A stretch of DNA of 64,000 nt from positions 1 through 64,000 of the forward strand of contig OX442436.1 in NCBI GenBank assembly GCA_949361645.1, read 5' to 3'. The notes under the pieces are model-generated. The model was not told the DNA's origin and did no database searches. It worked only from the letters and a program-made list of their open reading frames with translations. This document shows positions 16,617-28,732 of this stretch, in pieces (positions within the stretch are counted from its first letter, which is position 1; every line of letters starts with the position of its first letter). The translations under genes and the position numbers were made by a program. Source of the DNA: Spongilla lacustris (lineage: Eukaryota; Porifera; Demospongiae; Spongillida; Spongillidae).

Positions 16617-19121
16617 TCATTCCTGAGACTTCTTTGCTATGAATTTGCTGGTCATTTCCAAATCTAATCCATCACTGGCCAAATCTTGCCCTTCAATTGC
16701 AAAAAAACCAATCAATAAATACTGCATGAATTCAACAATACCTTTTTTCTGAGGAGCATACATGAACATCATAAGTAACACATACGCATTCCAAATTCCA
16801 TAGTTGCCAGTTTGTATTGCAGCTTTAGAAGAACACACTAATGACAATATGTCAAGTAATAAAATCACCTAACTGTAATATGAGAAGTAACTCTTTCCTT
16901 GTTGCCAATAAAGAAGAGTAGTTACAGGTAAGAATAAAGACCCCACACTCATAGCAGCAACAAAAATGGTTAGACAGAGGAAGAATTTCCATCGAGTAAA
17001 AAGAGCCTGCATCAAAAAAAATGTGCCTTAATTGTTACAGTGACAATCTTCACTTCACACTTCGTACCTCAAACCTCAGTTTGGCAGGTAAGGACATGTG
17101 AACTAGTGTCTTCTGCTTCTGTAGCAATGAATAATATGCTCCAACGACCATTATCGCCAAAATGAGTACATATATAAGTGAAGACAACAAAGCGATACCA
17201 ACGAACAGGTACTTTAGGGTGTCAAGGGTTACAACATACAAATTAGACTCCTGTACCTAATAACCTAAAACAGGACTAGACAAATAGGACTATACATGTA
17301 CCATAATAACACACATTGCAAAAGGATACAGCAATAGTTCTACTTACAGCAGACCCCCACAGACTATAGAATGGGAAAGCTATCTGAATACCCCTGCAAA
17401 GAAACAAAATATACATATCATCAATACCTATTTTCTACACCAGTACCTTTCACAGAACTCATACACAAAGAAGAAGATACTACCCAACAATACCACACCT
17501 ATCTCCTTCCAGTAACTGCCCACATGTCTGCCACCGTCTTTCTCCTGAAAATCCGAAGTAAACAAAGCCCCTTCAACAAACTTTAATATTTATGGCTGAC
17601 CTCTTGAGGCCTGTTCATGTGCTCACCAACCAGAATCACCCAGAATGAGAAGAGGGAAGCAATCAGAATACCTTGTCTGAAGTCATTGAGCACCAGTATC
17701 CATGGGACATCAATGTACAATGACAAGAGCTCCACAGGAGCTGTGAGGAGACACTCATTTGAGAGTACACGCATCACCTAATGAGTGTCCCTTACCATTG
17801 TACAGAGTGAGGCTTATACCCATGAAGACAAGTGACCTGTGTAGGGTGATGTGATTAACACTTAATCCATAACAGTAATGGCCTCATACTTCTCTGTGAG
17901 TGTCAGCAGTCTTGTCTGTACATGTAATGACAGTCTATTCATAAGCCAACATACCATGACCAGCACCACAGGAAATAATGCTGTTTTCATTGCAAACCAC
18001 AACTTTGTGAACCCAATTGTCTGATGAACTTCCTAACAAATGTATATTTATTTATCTTACAAATGGTCTAAGCTTGGAAAGCTAACTGACATATACTATG
18101 ATACCAGAAAGTGGAGCCAGCCCTCTGAAGTCATCTACAATGTCTCCAAGAGGCAAGGATGGAAACACAATGTTGATGAGGTAATGCTTATGATGGCAGC
18201 TGCCTAGCTCAAAGAGTGGAAAGTGATCACAGGTGTAGAAGCCCTAGAGGATGACAAACCACCAATGTGTTAAACACCACCCCCACTAGTCTGAACACAT
18301 ACTACTCTCACACACACCACCAGCTGAACACATATCACTCTCACCCTTCCCCCACCGAACTGAAACTGACCAAGGTGTGTTCAGTGGTTGGGAGAGGGGT
18401 GAGAGGGTTTGTTTAGTTGGGTGGGCGGTGTACCCAAATCAACATGTTGCCATGGCTAAGATGTACATTTACATGTGTAAGAAATATGGTAAGATGGGTG
18501 GAGCACCTTACCCAAGCATTTGGTTTGCAGGACAATGTTCTAGAAACATTACCCTTCGTAAGGTGATGCCACTGGCCAGAGTGCTCATTTCTGTAACCCA
18601 ACGCAATCTCAAAACGAAGCTTGTTTGTATTGAACTCTGGCAACGTGATTAATTTTCTGTAACCAACAACCCACTCTGATGCTAACTTACTGGTCAATTT
18701 CTCTGCATAGTCCCCAGATGTAAATTGCATTCCTAGATCAGCAATCAAAAATTGAAACCACCTTGACATGACGTGTCTCGATAACTTTGATGGAATCTGG
18801 GTGTAAAACATCACGTTTTTCATGGGATAGGCTTGCAACTCCTGCTTAGATCGCGAGATGACTGAGCTACCGAATTCATTACAATTGTCTTCGTCTATCA
18901 GATCGCGAGTTTGCCTTAGACGATCCAGGGGATCCGGTAGAACACACATGGCCATTTCGTGACTTGTGACTGCCGTTGAAGTTGGACCTGTGTGGTGGTT
19001 TTCAGAATTAGTATTGCGATACGAGTATGTCCTATTTACCGAGAGCGCCAATTATGAAGGATATCGTCGCAGTGATCGCAAAAAACAGTGCCATCGAGAT
19101 GAGGGCAGCTGTATTCGCCAT
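16617..19121 (-). CDS. WLS: Wntless (Wnt cargo receptor WLS/GPR177/Evi)
   Basis: Wntless is a multipass Golgi/endosomal receptor that carries lipidated Wnt proteins to the cell surface. I infer 11 exons: 19121-19040, 18987-18512, 18243-18091, 18032-17890, 17836-17796, 17740-17601, 17544-17447, 17393-17348, 17256-17068, 17006-16874 and 16837-16617. Exon 1 encodes a signal-anchor helix and splices to GPTSTAVTSHEMAMCV, matching the family N-terminus. The lumenal domain contains MSRWFQFLIADLGMQF and FEIALGYRNEHSGQW. Membrane-segment signatures include VHQTIGFTKLWFAMKT, APVELLSLYIDVPWIL, FRQGILIASLFSFWVIL followed by GEHM, and GNYGIWNAYVLLMMFMYAP. It ends KFIAKKSQE, close to the vertebrate ER-retrieval tail. 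HOOK lies upstream on the same strand, 221 bp away. All introns are short; the last is inferred at 36 bp. Confidence 0.96.
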
Positions 19122-19342
19122 GAGCGCGCTTCGTATTGATATTTTTTTAAAAACAGCGGCGGTGAATTAGTCTCGTATCCAGACCCAAACGATGATATGC
19201 GGTGAATTATGTGTTCTCAACGGATGCAAAAAATAATAATACAATAAAAAGTAGTATATTCCCGTTCACCCAGTTTACAAATGTCCATCCCTGCATCAAA
19301 AAATGTCACTGCAATGGAGAAAAAAAGTCGCATTGCACCCTC

Positions 19343-19792
19343 TTACCCTGGTGTGTTAACTGCAGCACTAACAACAGGAGGTGGGCGTTTGTAGAGAGCT
19401 TGCCTCTGTTGTGCTAGGAAAGACCCTTGCAACATGATACGCTCCTGTGAATACTTCTGGTGCATCTTCAAACCCTACAAGAGAGCACATCACGCTCTGA
19501 TCGCACAATACTCATCTTCTGTGTACCAGCTGATACCAGGCAGATAGAACCATCTCCTCCTCTTTGGCCCAGGACAGTCTGTCTTGCTCATTAGCTTTCT
19601 GGGTAGAGAGAGGACTAATAGCCAAGATGTTGTAAGGCACTATGAACTGCCTACCTGTAGCTTCTCAATCTGCCGCTCCCTTTCTATCAGTTGTGATTTA
19701 AGACTCTGGACCTTCATCATAGAACACCACATTGATCACTAATCCACGTACACTTTCACACATCCACTCTCTATTACACACACTCTCTCACT

Positions 19793-19880
<88 letters not shown>

Positions 19881-22800
19881 GACCTCAGCAGTGCTGTCTG
19901 TTGAACTTTTAGACTTGTCACCAAACCCTTCAATGATGGTTTTGGCTTTATTTAGATATTTCTTGTACTTCTCGATTTCAGCATCTCTACTCTGCTTAAT
20001 TGCTTCAAGATTTGCCAACTGTATTTCTAAATAGAGCCCTTTGTCTAATAACCATATAAAGATATCAATCTAACTGACTCAGCTCCTTGTTGGTAGATTC
20101 AAGACTTATAAGCTTTTCTGCACTCAGTAATGACTCTGCCCTCAGTTGCTCAATATGCATTTTAGACACGATACCTTCAGACCCAGTAGTATTGAAAGGA
20201 TTCTCCACTTCTAGCCGTCGTAGAAGTATCTCATTCTCCTTTTCCAACTTTGCCATCTTCTCCTTCAGCTCAGGGGTGTATGCCTCCACAAATGCCAGGT
20301 CAGGCTGATCAATAGCTGCAGAAGGGCCTGGGGACATGGTAGTATGGTGTTCTATTCTGATATACTATACCTACCTTCCAAAGATTTGTTTCGACTAAAA
20401 TGGGACTGATCAGTAGACTGGGCCATGGTAGGAAAAGTGCTATCTGGCAAGATCTCCATCTGTGGTATGTAAGCTCCCAAGGCTAAATAGGCATCTTGTA
20501 AAGGCAAGGAATGGTCCATGTGTGGTGCACTTACATTCCCCGAGGGCCATGTTTTGAAGAGTATCTCGTTCCCTCTGGACACGCTGCAATCAGGGAATGT
20601 ATTCTTACCATGAGCCCTGCCCAATTACCATTAGCCCTGCCCACTTACCATTAGTTCTGCCTGAACTGCTTGCAACTCAAGTCCCTTCTCCTCTGCCTCC
20701 TGGCTGCTCTGTTGAGTGGTTACAATAAACACTATGCCTAAACACAGACTATCTCACCTCTAATAGTTTCAGTTTCTCATGTGCTAACTCCTTTTCAAGA
20801 ACTTGCAACTATACAACAATATAGACCTTAACACACCCAAATTGACCCAATGCTACATCACTTCATATACTCTCGGACTCCAGGTAATATTCTGTACACT
20901 CGTTACTATACACTATAAAGTGATTTTGAAGGTTTTGAAGCAAAAAAATTTGAACTGCACACATATAACCCTAACCATACAAGGATGCAGGTGCACTTTT
21001 ACATTCTTTGTAATTATGACCCCTCGTGCAAATTACTAATTTGGTTTATAAAAAGACAATACATCACACACATTGCCAAGATAACTTAACACCCATTACA
21101 ACATTACATCAACCCTCCATGCCCCCTCCCCCCTCCCCAATAACTGCATACCCTCCATGCCCCCTCCCCAATAACTGCATACCCTCCATGCCCCCTCCCC
21201 CTCCCCAATTACTGCACACCCTTTGTTTATACTTCTCCACTTCAGATGACACACCACTGTGCTTCCTTAGCTCCTGGTGGGCAAACAGGTCAAAACCGCA
21301 ACACATAGCCACACCTCCTCAACCACACCTCCTCTAAGTCCATGTTCTGTTGCAGGTAGGCTGTATTCTTCTCCTCCAATGCTTTCATCTGACGTCTCAT
21401 CTCCTGCGCATCCTCTGTACAGCACAACACACTCATAATGTCCCCAAATCTCACTTAATACACTCATCATCACATATCTCACCTAGCTTTTTCTTGTACT
21501 GACTGATTACAGTTTCATAGTTTTTCTGAAACCAGTAATAACATCAGATTACAATGTATATCATATATAATTATACAAGGATCATTAATCCTCTAGCTAC
21601 CAAGCACACACACACCATTTATTCTCTTCATCCTTTCCCCTCACCCCTCCTCTCATTTCCTCCCACCTCTCAACATATACACTTTTCTGCTGTCCTACTA
21701 GCCACACCTACCACTTTGCTATCCAGATATTTCATCTCCTCAAGGGAGTCCTTCAGAATAGGTATTTGCTCATTCTCAGCTGTAAGTTCCTGGATCTGAG
21801 GGGACACAACCAGTGAGCTAGCTCATTGACTGCAGCACAAAGGAAATCTCAAAAGGTTCAGAAACAGTATAGCCCCTATGATTCAGCACCAGCACACTAC
21901 AGCACCAGCACACTACAGCACCAGCACACTACAGCACCAGCACACTACAGCACCAGCACACTACAGCACCAGCACACTACAACACCAGCACACTTGAGCA
22001 CCAGCACACTTGAGCACCAGCACACTTGAGCACCAGCACACTTGAGCACCAGCACACTTAGCACCAGCACACTTGAGCACCAGTACACTTTAGCACCAGC
22101 ACACTTTAGCACCAGCACACTTAGCACCAGCACACTTCAGCACCAGCTCATATAACCATATGCAGTTAAGGTTAACAACAGTGGTCACTAATATTGTACA
22201 GGTCTACACAAAAGTGGCTAACCTTAACTATGGCTATATCTTTTTGTAATCCAAATAGCACATTTCACACTAACAAAGTACTATTTAGACCATCCCTAGA
22301 CGTACAAGTTATAATGTTCACATTACAGCTTAAGGTTTAGCAACTTATTGTACAGGACAGCACTGAAAACTCAGTCATTATGAACAATGATCCCTTCACA
22401 ACACAATGCTACATACCTTCTGCTGAAATTCCTCTAGTCGTTTTTCCATCTCACGTGAGTGTGCCTTCAGGTCGTCACGTTCTTCAATGCCCACAACAGT
22501 ACTTAAAATCACCAAAAGGGCAATAAGACCCACCATTCTCCAACCGTAGCCTGTCCACCTTAGCTGCTTCAAACTGCCTCTGCAACTGCTGTACCTTGGC
22601 TGCATTTGAGTCGCTGAAGCAAAAATTATCAAGTTCATGAATGTCATCATACCACATGCCTAAAAGCTTTACAGCTAAAATTGTGTCAAGTTACACATTT
22701 AGAGATTTGTGTATTAATACTCTTGTTATTCCTTGGCATCAGTGAAACAAAACTGTTCAGCCAAAATTGATCCAACTGTTCCCACTGGTCTCGTAGATGC

Positions 22801-24278
22801 CGAGCAATAACAGGCAGTAACAGAAAGTATTAATACTTCAATTGAACCATATGATGTACTAAAGGGTTAGTTGCATACTATACATGTAGGTGCAAACAAC
22901 ACATGGTGAGACTGGGAGAAATGGGACCTTATTTAAAGGAGATTATGAATTTTATTGCGTCTCTTGTTCTTTTTAAAAAGCAATGAGCACTGATTGTTAT
23001 TTTTACAACCATATTATACTTTGAGGGTTATATTCAGGGTTATATTCAGGGTTATATTCAGAGTTATATTCAGGGTTATATTCATGGTGTTTATTATTCA
23101 GAAGATGCATCTTACCACAAGCCTCATTTTTTTCAGCCAGTATATATTATATTTAGGTCATCATCCCGTAGTCCATAATGATTGTGTGCATCAGAAGGCT
23201 CACCTGAGTGATGACTGTGCTTCCTTCAGCTGGGCTCTCACATTTTCTAGTTCAGAAATAAGATCAGATTTTTCTTCCACTGAACTTCTTAGCTTTCCCT
23301 CCAGTTCATGTACCATCTGAAGGAGCCCTTCCTTCTCCACACGCAATGAGCTCACTTCTGCAGTGACTTGCCTGTGCTGGGGGACATGGCAGTGGGGGGG
23401 GAGGAGGGGGACATGAGGGTGGGGAACGGGGGAGAAGGAAAAATGGACATATGATCCCTCCCCCCCCCCAGCACTCCCACCTGCTCCTCTAGTTCCTTGT
23501 ACTCCTCCCCAGCCACTACACTTGGAGATTCCAAGGTCATCAGCTGCATGAAAACAAGCAGATGTTATTTGCTTTGTATCCTCAATAAGAGCACACCTGT
23601 TGTATAGCCCCCATGACCACATGTTGAACATCCTGGTCCATACCCATGATAGCCTGGATGTACTCTGGAAGGGGCGGAGCTAAGAGTAGTTTGAAAACAG
23701 CACCAAAACTTACGCTCCTTTCCATCACAGTGGATAGCAATGCCTAGAACTAGCTGAAGCAATCTAGCCATATCTTCCTGGCTATCACGCTCAGCTACAT
23801 ACCAATGAATATACAGATCAGACCACCTTATACTATAATAACTCTTACCTATACGAGCAATGTCTACAGGTGGGTACTTGTCCAACGAAATGTGAAGAGT
23901 ACCGCTATAGTATTCTAAAATCCTCCGTTGAACGTGCTTCAAGTTGTTCAGCTAAATACAACCACGGGCATGCAGTGTGTTGTTATATATCATTATTTCT
24001 CTGTTACCTTCAGCCTCTTGTTCCCGGCTGTATCTGAGATAATCTTCTCTCTCCATGCCGTATTAAAGTAATGAGGATCCAACTGAACCAAGCAATCAGC
24101 TACTGCCACTCCGTCATTAATAGCGCGGGAATCGAAGACTGAATGGCGCCCTCCAGTAGAGAGACAGTATTCAAGCTGTCGTGGTGCAAGAATTGAGGAA
24201 TAAATACAACAGCATTGGTTACCATACCCATTTTGCCAGGCAGCTGTACAGCTCGGATACCCCTATCTCTGCCACCAT
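19343..24278 (-). CDS. HOOK: Hook-family microtubule-dynein adaptor
   Basis: Hook proteins activate dynein and link cargo, notably endosomes, to microtubules. The gene starts MVAEIGVSELYSCLAKW at 24,278. Early exons (24175-24008, 23951-23849, 23794-23714, 23664-23597, 23543-23481, 23371-23204) encode the N-terminal Hook domain, with ADCLVQLDPHYFNTAW, ARLLQLVLGIAIHCDGKE and VQHVVMGAIQQ as diagnostic blocks. Downstream exons encode long coiled coils, including RQMKALEEKNTAYLQQNMDL near 21.35-21.4 kb, TPELKEKMAKLEKENEILL near 20.25 kb and EKYKKYLNKAKTIIEGFGDK near 19.95 kb. The C-terminus, SFLAQQRQALYKR, matches the end of human HOOK1/HOOK3. Middle exon boundaries are approximate. Its start codon is 70 bp from the divergent TMEM59-like gene. 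Confidence 0.94.
19763..19876. repeat. (CT)n microsatellite in a HOOK intron
   Basis: On the sense strand of HOOK this is (AG)n. It starts about 8 bp after the 5' splice site that follows the STDSTAE exon. Confidence 0.9.
21888..22146. repeat. CACCAGCACACTACAG minisatellite in a HOOK intron
   Basis: About 17 copies of a 15-16-bp unit, with variants ending TTGAG, TTTAG or TTAG towards the right. It lies inside the intron between the exons at 22.4 and 21.8 kb and is not adjacent to either splice site. Confidence 0.9.
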
Positions 24279-24348
24279 CCCGATCACGTGATGCGCTTTA
24301 AAGACTAATAATAAACAAAGCATTTAGCGAAAGAAACTCTGGTCGGTG
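24279..24348. promoter_or_regulatory. Compact bidirectional promoter between HOOK and TMEM59-like
   Basis: Only 70 bp separate the two divergent start codons, so core promoter and both 5' untranslated regions must fit here or overlap the coding sequence. The sequence contains ATCACGTGATGCG, an E-box (CACGTG) within a palindrome, near the HOOK side. Promoter function is inferred from geometry. Confidence 0.6.
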
Positions 24349-25458
24349 ATGTTTGTCTGGGCGTCGTTTTTGCTGGCAACTGCAATTGTATCGCTGACCA
24401 AGGCATGGCCTCTACCAAAGGACTTTTCTAGTTGCCATAACTACTGTTCAGCACAGGTGAAACGATCGATTCGATATTACATCCATAAGTACACCTTTGT
24501 TTTTTCATATACTTGTATGTGAGCCAGGACTTTCTTTTTTCATTACAGAACACCAAAAATAGTGCTTGTGTGAAAGGCTGTGAAGCTATGACCTTGCCCC
24601 CATTTTCCACTGTCAGCTGCATGTCCAGTTAGCACCTTAACTTGCATGGCCTGTGAACACTTTTGACACTTTCAGTGTGTGAGGACATCTACAGCACTGC
24701 TGGTGATGTGGATGCTTGTGCCAATGGGTGCAATACAACTCTGGGGTCACAATTGCCTTCATATATCACCATCTCACTTGACTTGGTTTCAGTGCTTTCA
24801 ATGATGGACAGTGTTGCAAATCAGGCCTACAACATGGCCTTTTCCACTACCAGTGAAATAAGCGTCATCACTGTATTTACTTCAGAAGAGGTACCACATG
24901 TCAGTGTTTTTATCTGTTCCAAATTGTCTTCATCTGTGAGTAGGACTTCAGTCAATGGCAAGTGGTGCAGTACGTTACTAATGGTCAGTGTGTTGTGACC
25001 AAGCATATGTGTGTGTGGTGACCATGTCTATGTGGTGACCATGTGTATGTGTGTGTGGTGACCATGTGTATGTGTGTGTGGTGACCATGAATATTGTCAT
25101 AGATGCCACCCAAGACCCAACTTCACTTGATGCTACTACTCCAAGTGATGCCCACCACAGCAGCTGCTCAAGGAAACACATTACATTGTTTACACACCTA
25201 GCTGTTGGCTTTCTGTTTGTTTTGGTAATTGTGTTGGTGATGAGTTGCTGCACAGCTGTGATGGAGTCAGCCCCAGTGAGTCCTAAGGTGTGCACAACTT
25301 TGCTTTTAACACGTGATTGTATTCAATTGAAGAGAACAAGAAAACAAGGTATCGATGAGAGGCTGCCATCACACCTACCCCAGAAGATCACGCCCTGCCT
25401 CCCTATGTCCCTCAACACTTCAGACAAACAGCTCAAGGGCTCAGTAATCATTTTGTAA
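24349..25458 (+). CDS. TMEM59: TMEM59-like type I membrane protein
   Basis: Vertebrate TMEM59 is a Golgi/endosomal type I membrane protein that affects glycosylation, promotes Wnt receptor clustering and can activate LC3 labelling. Exon 1 encodes a signal peptide (MFVWASFLLATAIVSLTKAW) followed by SSCHNYCSA. Later exons carry paired-cysteine blocks spaced as in TMEM59: ACVKGCE, CEDIYS and DACANGCNTTLGSQLP. One membrane helix follows (FTHLAVGFLFVLVIVLVMSCC). A GT-rich minisatellite (25,000-25,095) fills the intron before the membrane exon. The acceptor/donor pair after CVKGCEAM and the last exon's frame are uncertain; an alternative C-terminus would end near 25,498. Overall similarity is modest, so a TMEM59/TMEM59L family call is safer than strict orthology. 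Confidence 0.72.
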
Positions 25459-25580
25459 GCCACAGCCATTTGATGACAGTGCCAGCAGTATTTAAGTAGT
25501 AGCTATAACCCTGTGTACCTAATGCTGTGCCTGTGACCACAATTCAATGAATCAGTTTGCCACATACAGACAAATAATGC

Positions 25581-28500
25581 TTATTGCAGGCCTCTTAGGA
25601 CTTCAGCTGCTAGCTCTTTGTCCTGTGGGTCACACATAGTAGACAAATCATGACGAAGGTCTTTTAGTGATGGGGACTCCAGGAGATGATGTCGATCTAC
25701 AGCAGATGTAGACTCCATGCTGCCTTTCAATGTTACAACAAGTTTGACTAGCAACATCAGAGTTGCACGACACACTCCATACTTGGATGTACCTAATTAA
25801 CATAAGCATATCACACATCGAGAACACATCCCATCACACACTCACCTAAACACTGACGTAAAGCAGGCACCAGGTGAGTGCATATGTAACTCAGATCTGC
25901 CTCAGATAATGGAACTGACAACCTGAGGTAGCAAAGTGGAAGCTTAGTGCATGATCTCAAAAATCATACACTGTCTTACCTCTGAAGCAGGTCACGTAAG
26001 CCACACAAAATGGCCACCTGTGTTTGCCAGGGGCTGGTGAGCAGTGCATCTCCCATCACAGTGAACACCTGTCCTGTACACGCCACTGAGGGAAACAATG
26101 ACTGTGATCAGATGAAGAAGACCCAATCGCTTGCCTTGAGTGTCTGCACACAGGGGCCAGGCCTTGCCCAGGGCACGAAATGCAGCAGCCCTTAACTTCA
26201 GTGCTGCAGCAGTATCAGCTGGGTCATCTGGCACCTATAGCATACATTGCTCATATGAGGTCACCTCAAGGAGGACCACAGCAGCAGCACAATGTGTCCC
26301 AGTTCCTGATAGTGGGTGTAAAAACCTACCCCATCCTTGACAATAGGTATGAGTGTTTCCTTCAGATCCTTGTAACAATCAGTTTTTAATGCATCCAAGA
26401 CGTCTCCAGTGGCCTCTATACAACACAGCTGGTAGCTTCTAGGCTTCTTCTTGCACTGCTGTACAAACTCATGACAAACCTTGAAAGAGAAGATATTAAA
26501 ACTGTATTACACCTTTTAGCTCCAGTACTTTCTCTGCTAGCTTCTCTAGGTCTTGGCAACTTCTGATAGTGTTCTGACAGCTCACACACAACACTTTGAG
26601 TGCATTAACAACTGCTTCCTGCACAGTACATGAAGATTAGCAACTCCCTGCCCCTCCCCTTCTATCCTGGATCACACACCAACCTTTCCATCCCAAACTC
26701 TGCCAGACAAAGCAGTGAGAAGAGCAGTGCTAAGTGTGCTGATATAGGCAGGTCTCAGATTTGACCCTACATATGAAGTATACCATAACCGTCATCAGAC
26801 CCACCCACACCCAGTACCCATGGTCTCTGCAATGGTGGCGATAGCTCCAGCCCCTTGGGCCCTCACAGGCCAGGATGGAGACTCCAGAGCTGAGCAGGAC
26901 ACACCCACCAATTCATCAGCGTACATTCGTATGGCAGACTCCTTTCCTTCAATCAAAAGCCTTAGTCAAAGCCACATAACTACACGTACATACCAATCAC
27001 TAAGTCATTCCACGTTTCTGCCCACAGACTGTCCACACTTTCGGATGCTGAGTCTGCACAACATACCAGTAGTAACATCCATCCATACCAGTAACAGAAC
27101 ATAAGCACAACATTTTAATTTTTTTAATTTTTAAAAACTAGAATTAAAGTTAATACAATAAGATAAGATACACATATAGATTAGTACAACATACCAGTAG
27201 TAAAAAGCAGGCTAGTGTACAAAACATGGCCATACACAAACCTTCTTGAGCTTTCCCGTGCATTCCTAGAAATACCAGTGGTATAATCTCTACTTCCGCT
27301 CTCTTGATCCCATCCAAGGAGTGTGATGTCATTTCTCTGCACACAAGTGCTACGGTTGCCTTGGTGTCAGGATCTGAAACATTGAATAAATGAAAAGTTA
27401 GCCCAGCCCACAATAGGCACACTTACCCTCTGCATTTAGATACCAGCTATTTAGTTTCTGATGCAGCTTGCTAACACTGCTTGGCTTCACCAGCTAAGAA
27501 GCATAAGTAAGAAGGTGTGTGTGTGTCTCTAACATAAAACACACCTTCACCAGATGACCTATGGCTCTTGCATACGCCTTTCGTACCCCAGTGCTGCGGT
27601 CTGTAAGACCAGCCATCAGGGCACCCAACAACTTCCCTTGCAGACCAATCACGATGAGAGCAATACACAGCACAGGCACATATTCTAACCTGCACTGGTC
27701 CCCAGACTTGATGGAAAATTGTGGACCAAGGTTATCACAAACTGTGCTGATGCCACCTGTGTACATCATCAGTTATAGACATGTACACAGTTACAGACAT
27801 GTACACAGTTACAGACATGTACACAGTTACAGACATGTTACAGACATGTACCTTTGTGGCCAGCCCTGTACCACTCTTAAGCAGCTCGGCTAGCCTGGGC
27901 ACCAGCTGCTCCACTACTCCATCATCCACCAAAGGCACACACTGACACACAAGGACATGTATGTAAGAGTCATTTAACACCACATCAAGGACATGTATGT
28001 AAGAGTCATTTAACACCACATCAAGGACATGTATGTAAGAGTCATTTAACACCACATCAAGGACATGTATGTAAGAGTCATTTAACACCACATCAAGGAT
28101 ATGTATGTAAGAGTCATTTAACACCACATCAAGGACATGTATGTAAGAGTCATTTAACACCACATCAAGGACATGTATGTAAGAGTCATTTAACACCACA
28201 TCAAGGACATGTATGTAAGAGTCATTTAACACCACATCAAGGACATGTATGTAAGAGTCATTTAACACCACATCAAGGATATGTATGTAAGACATCAAGG
28301 ACATGTATGTAAGAGTCATTAACACCACATTAACGCTGACCATATCAACCACATCCATTAACACAGAAGATTTGGTGGCAGCTATTCTGATATCATCCAG
28401 CCTGTTCTGTGCCTCCCTCTCTCCACTTAGCTGCAGGCTAAGGGTATTGAGTGCCTACAAAGAAACCACACACTAACCAGCAGCCATTACATACTACCAA

Positions 28501-28701
28501 CTCAAACCTGAGATTCAACAGAACTCAACATTTCCAGGATAGCAGTCACGAGCGATGGAATATGTGGCTTCAGTACTGGACCCTGGTCAACAACAGAAGC
28601 AGAGAATATACTGGAGTATACTAGAGTATAAGTGCTTACAGCATTCTTTGATATCTTCACAATAGTCGCCAGACTGTACGTGAACATACATACACACATA
28701 C

Positions 28702-28732
<31 letters not shown>

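Noticed and set aside
27943..28330. 36-bp direct repeats resembling a CRISPR array
   Set aside because: Units are contiguous with no unique spacers and lie in a eukaryotic intron; it is a minisatellite.
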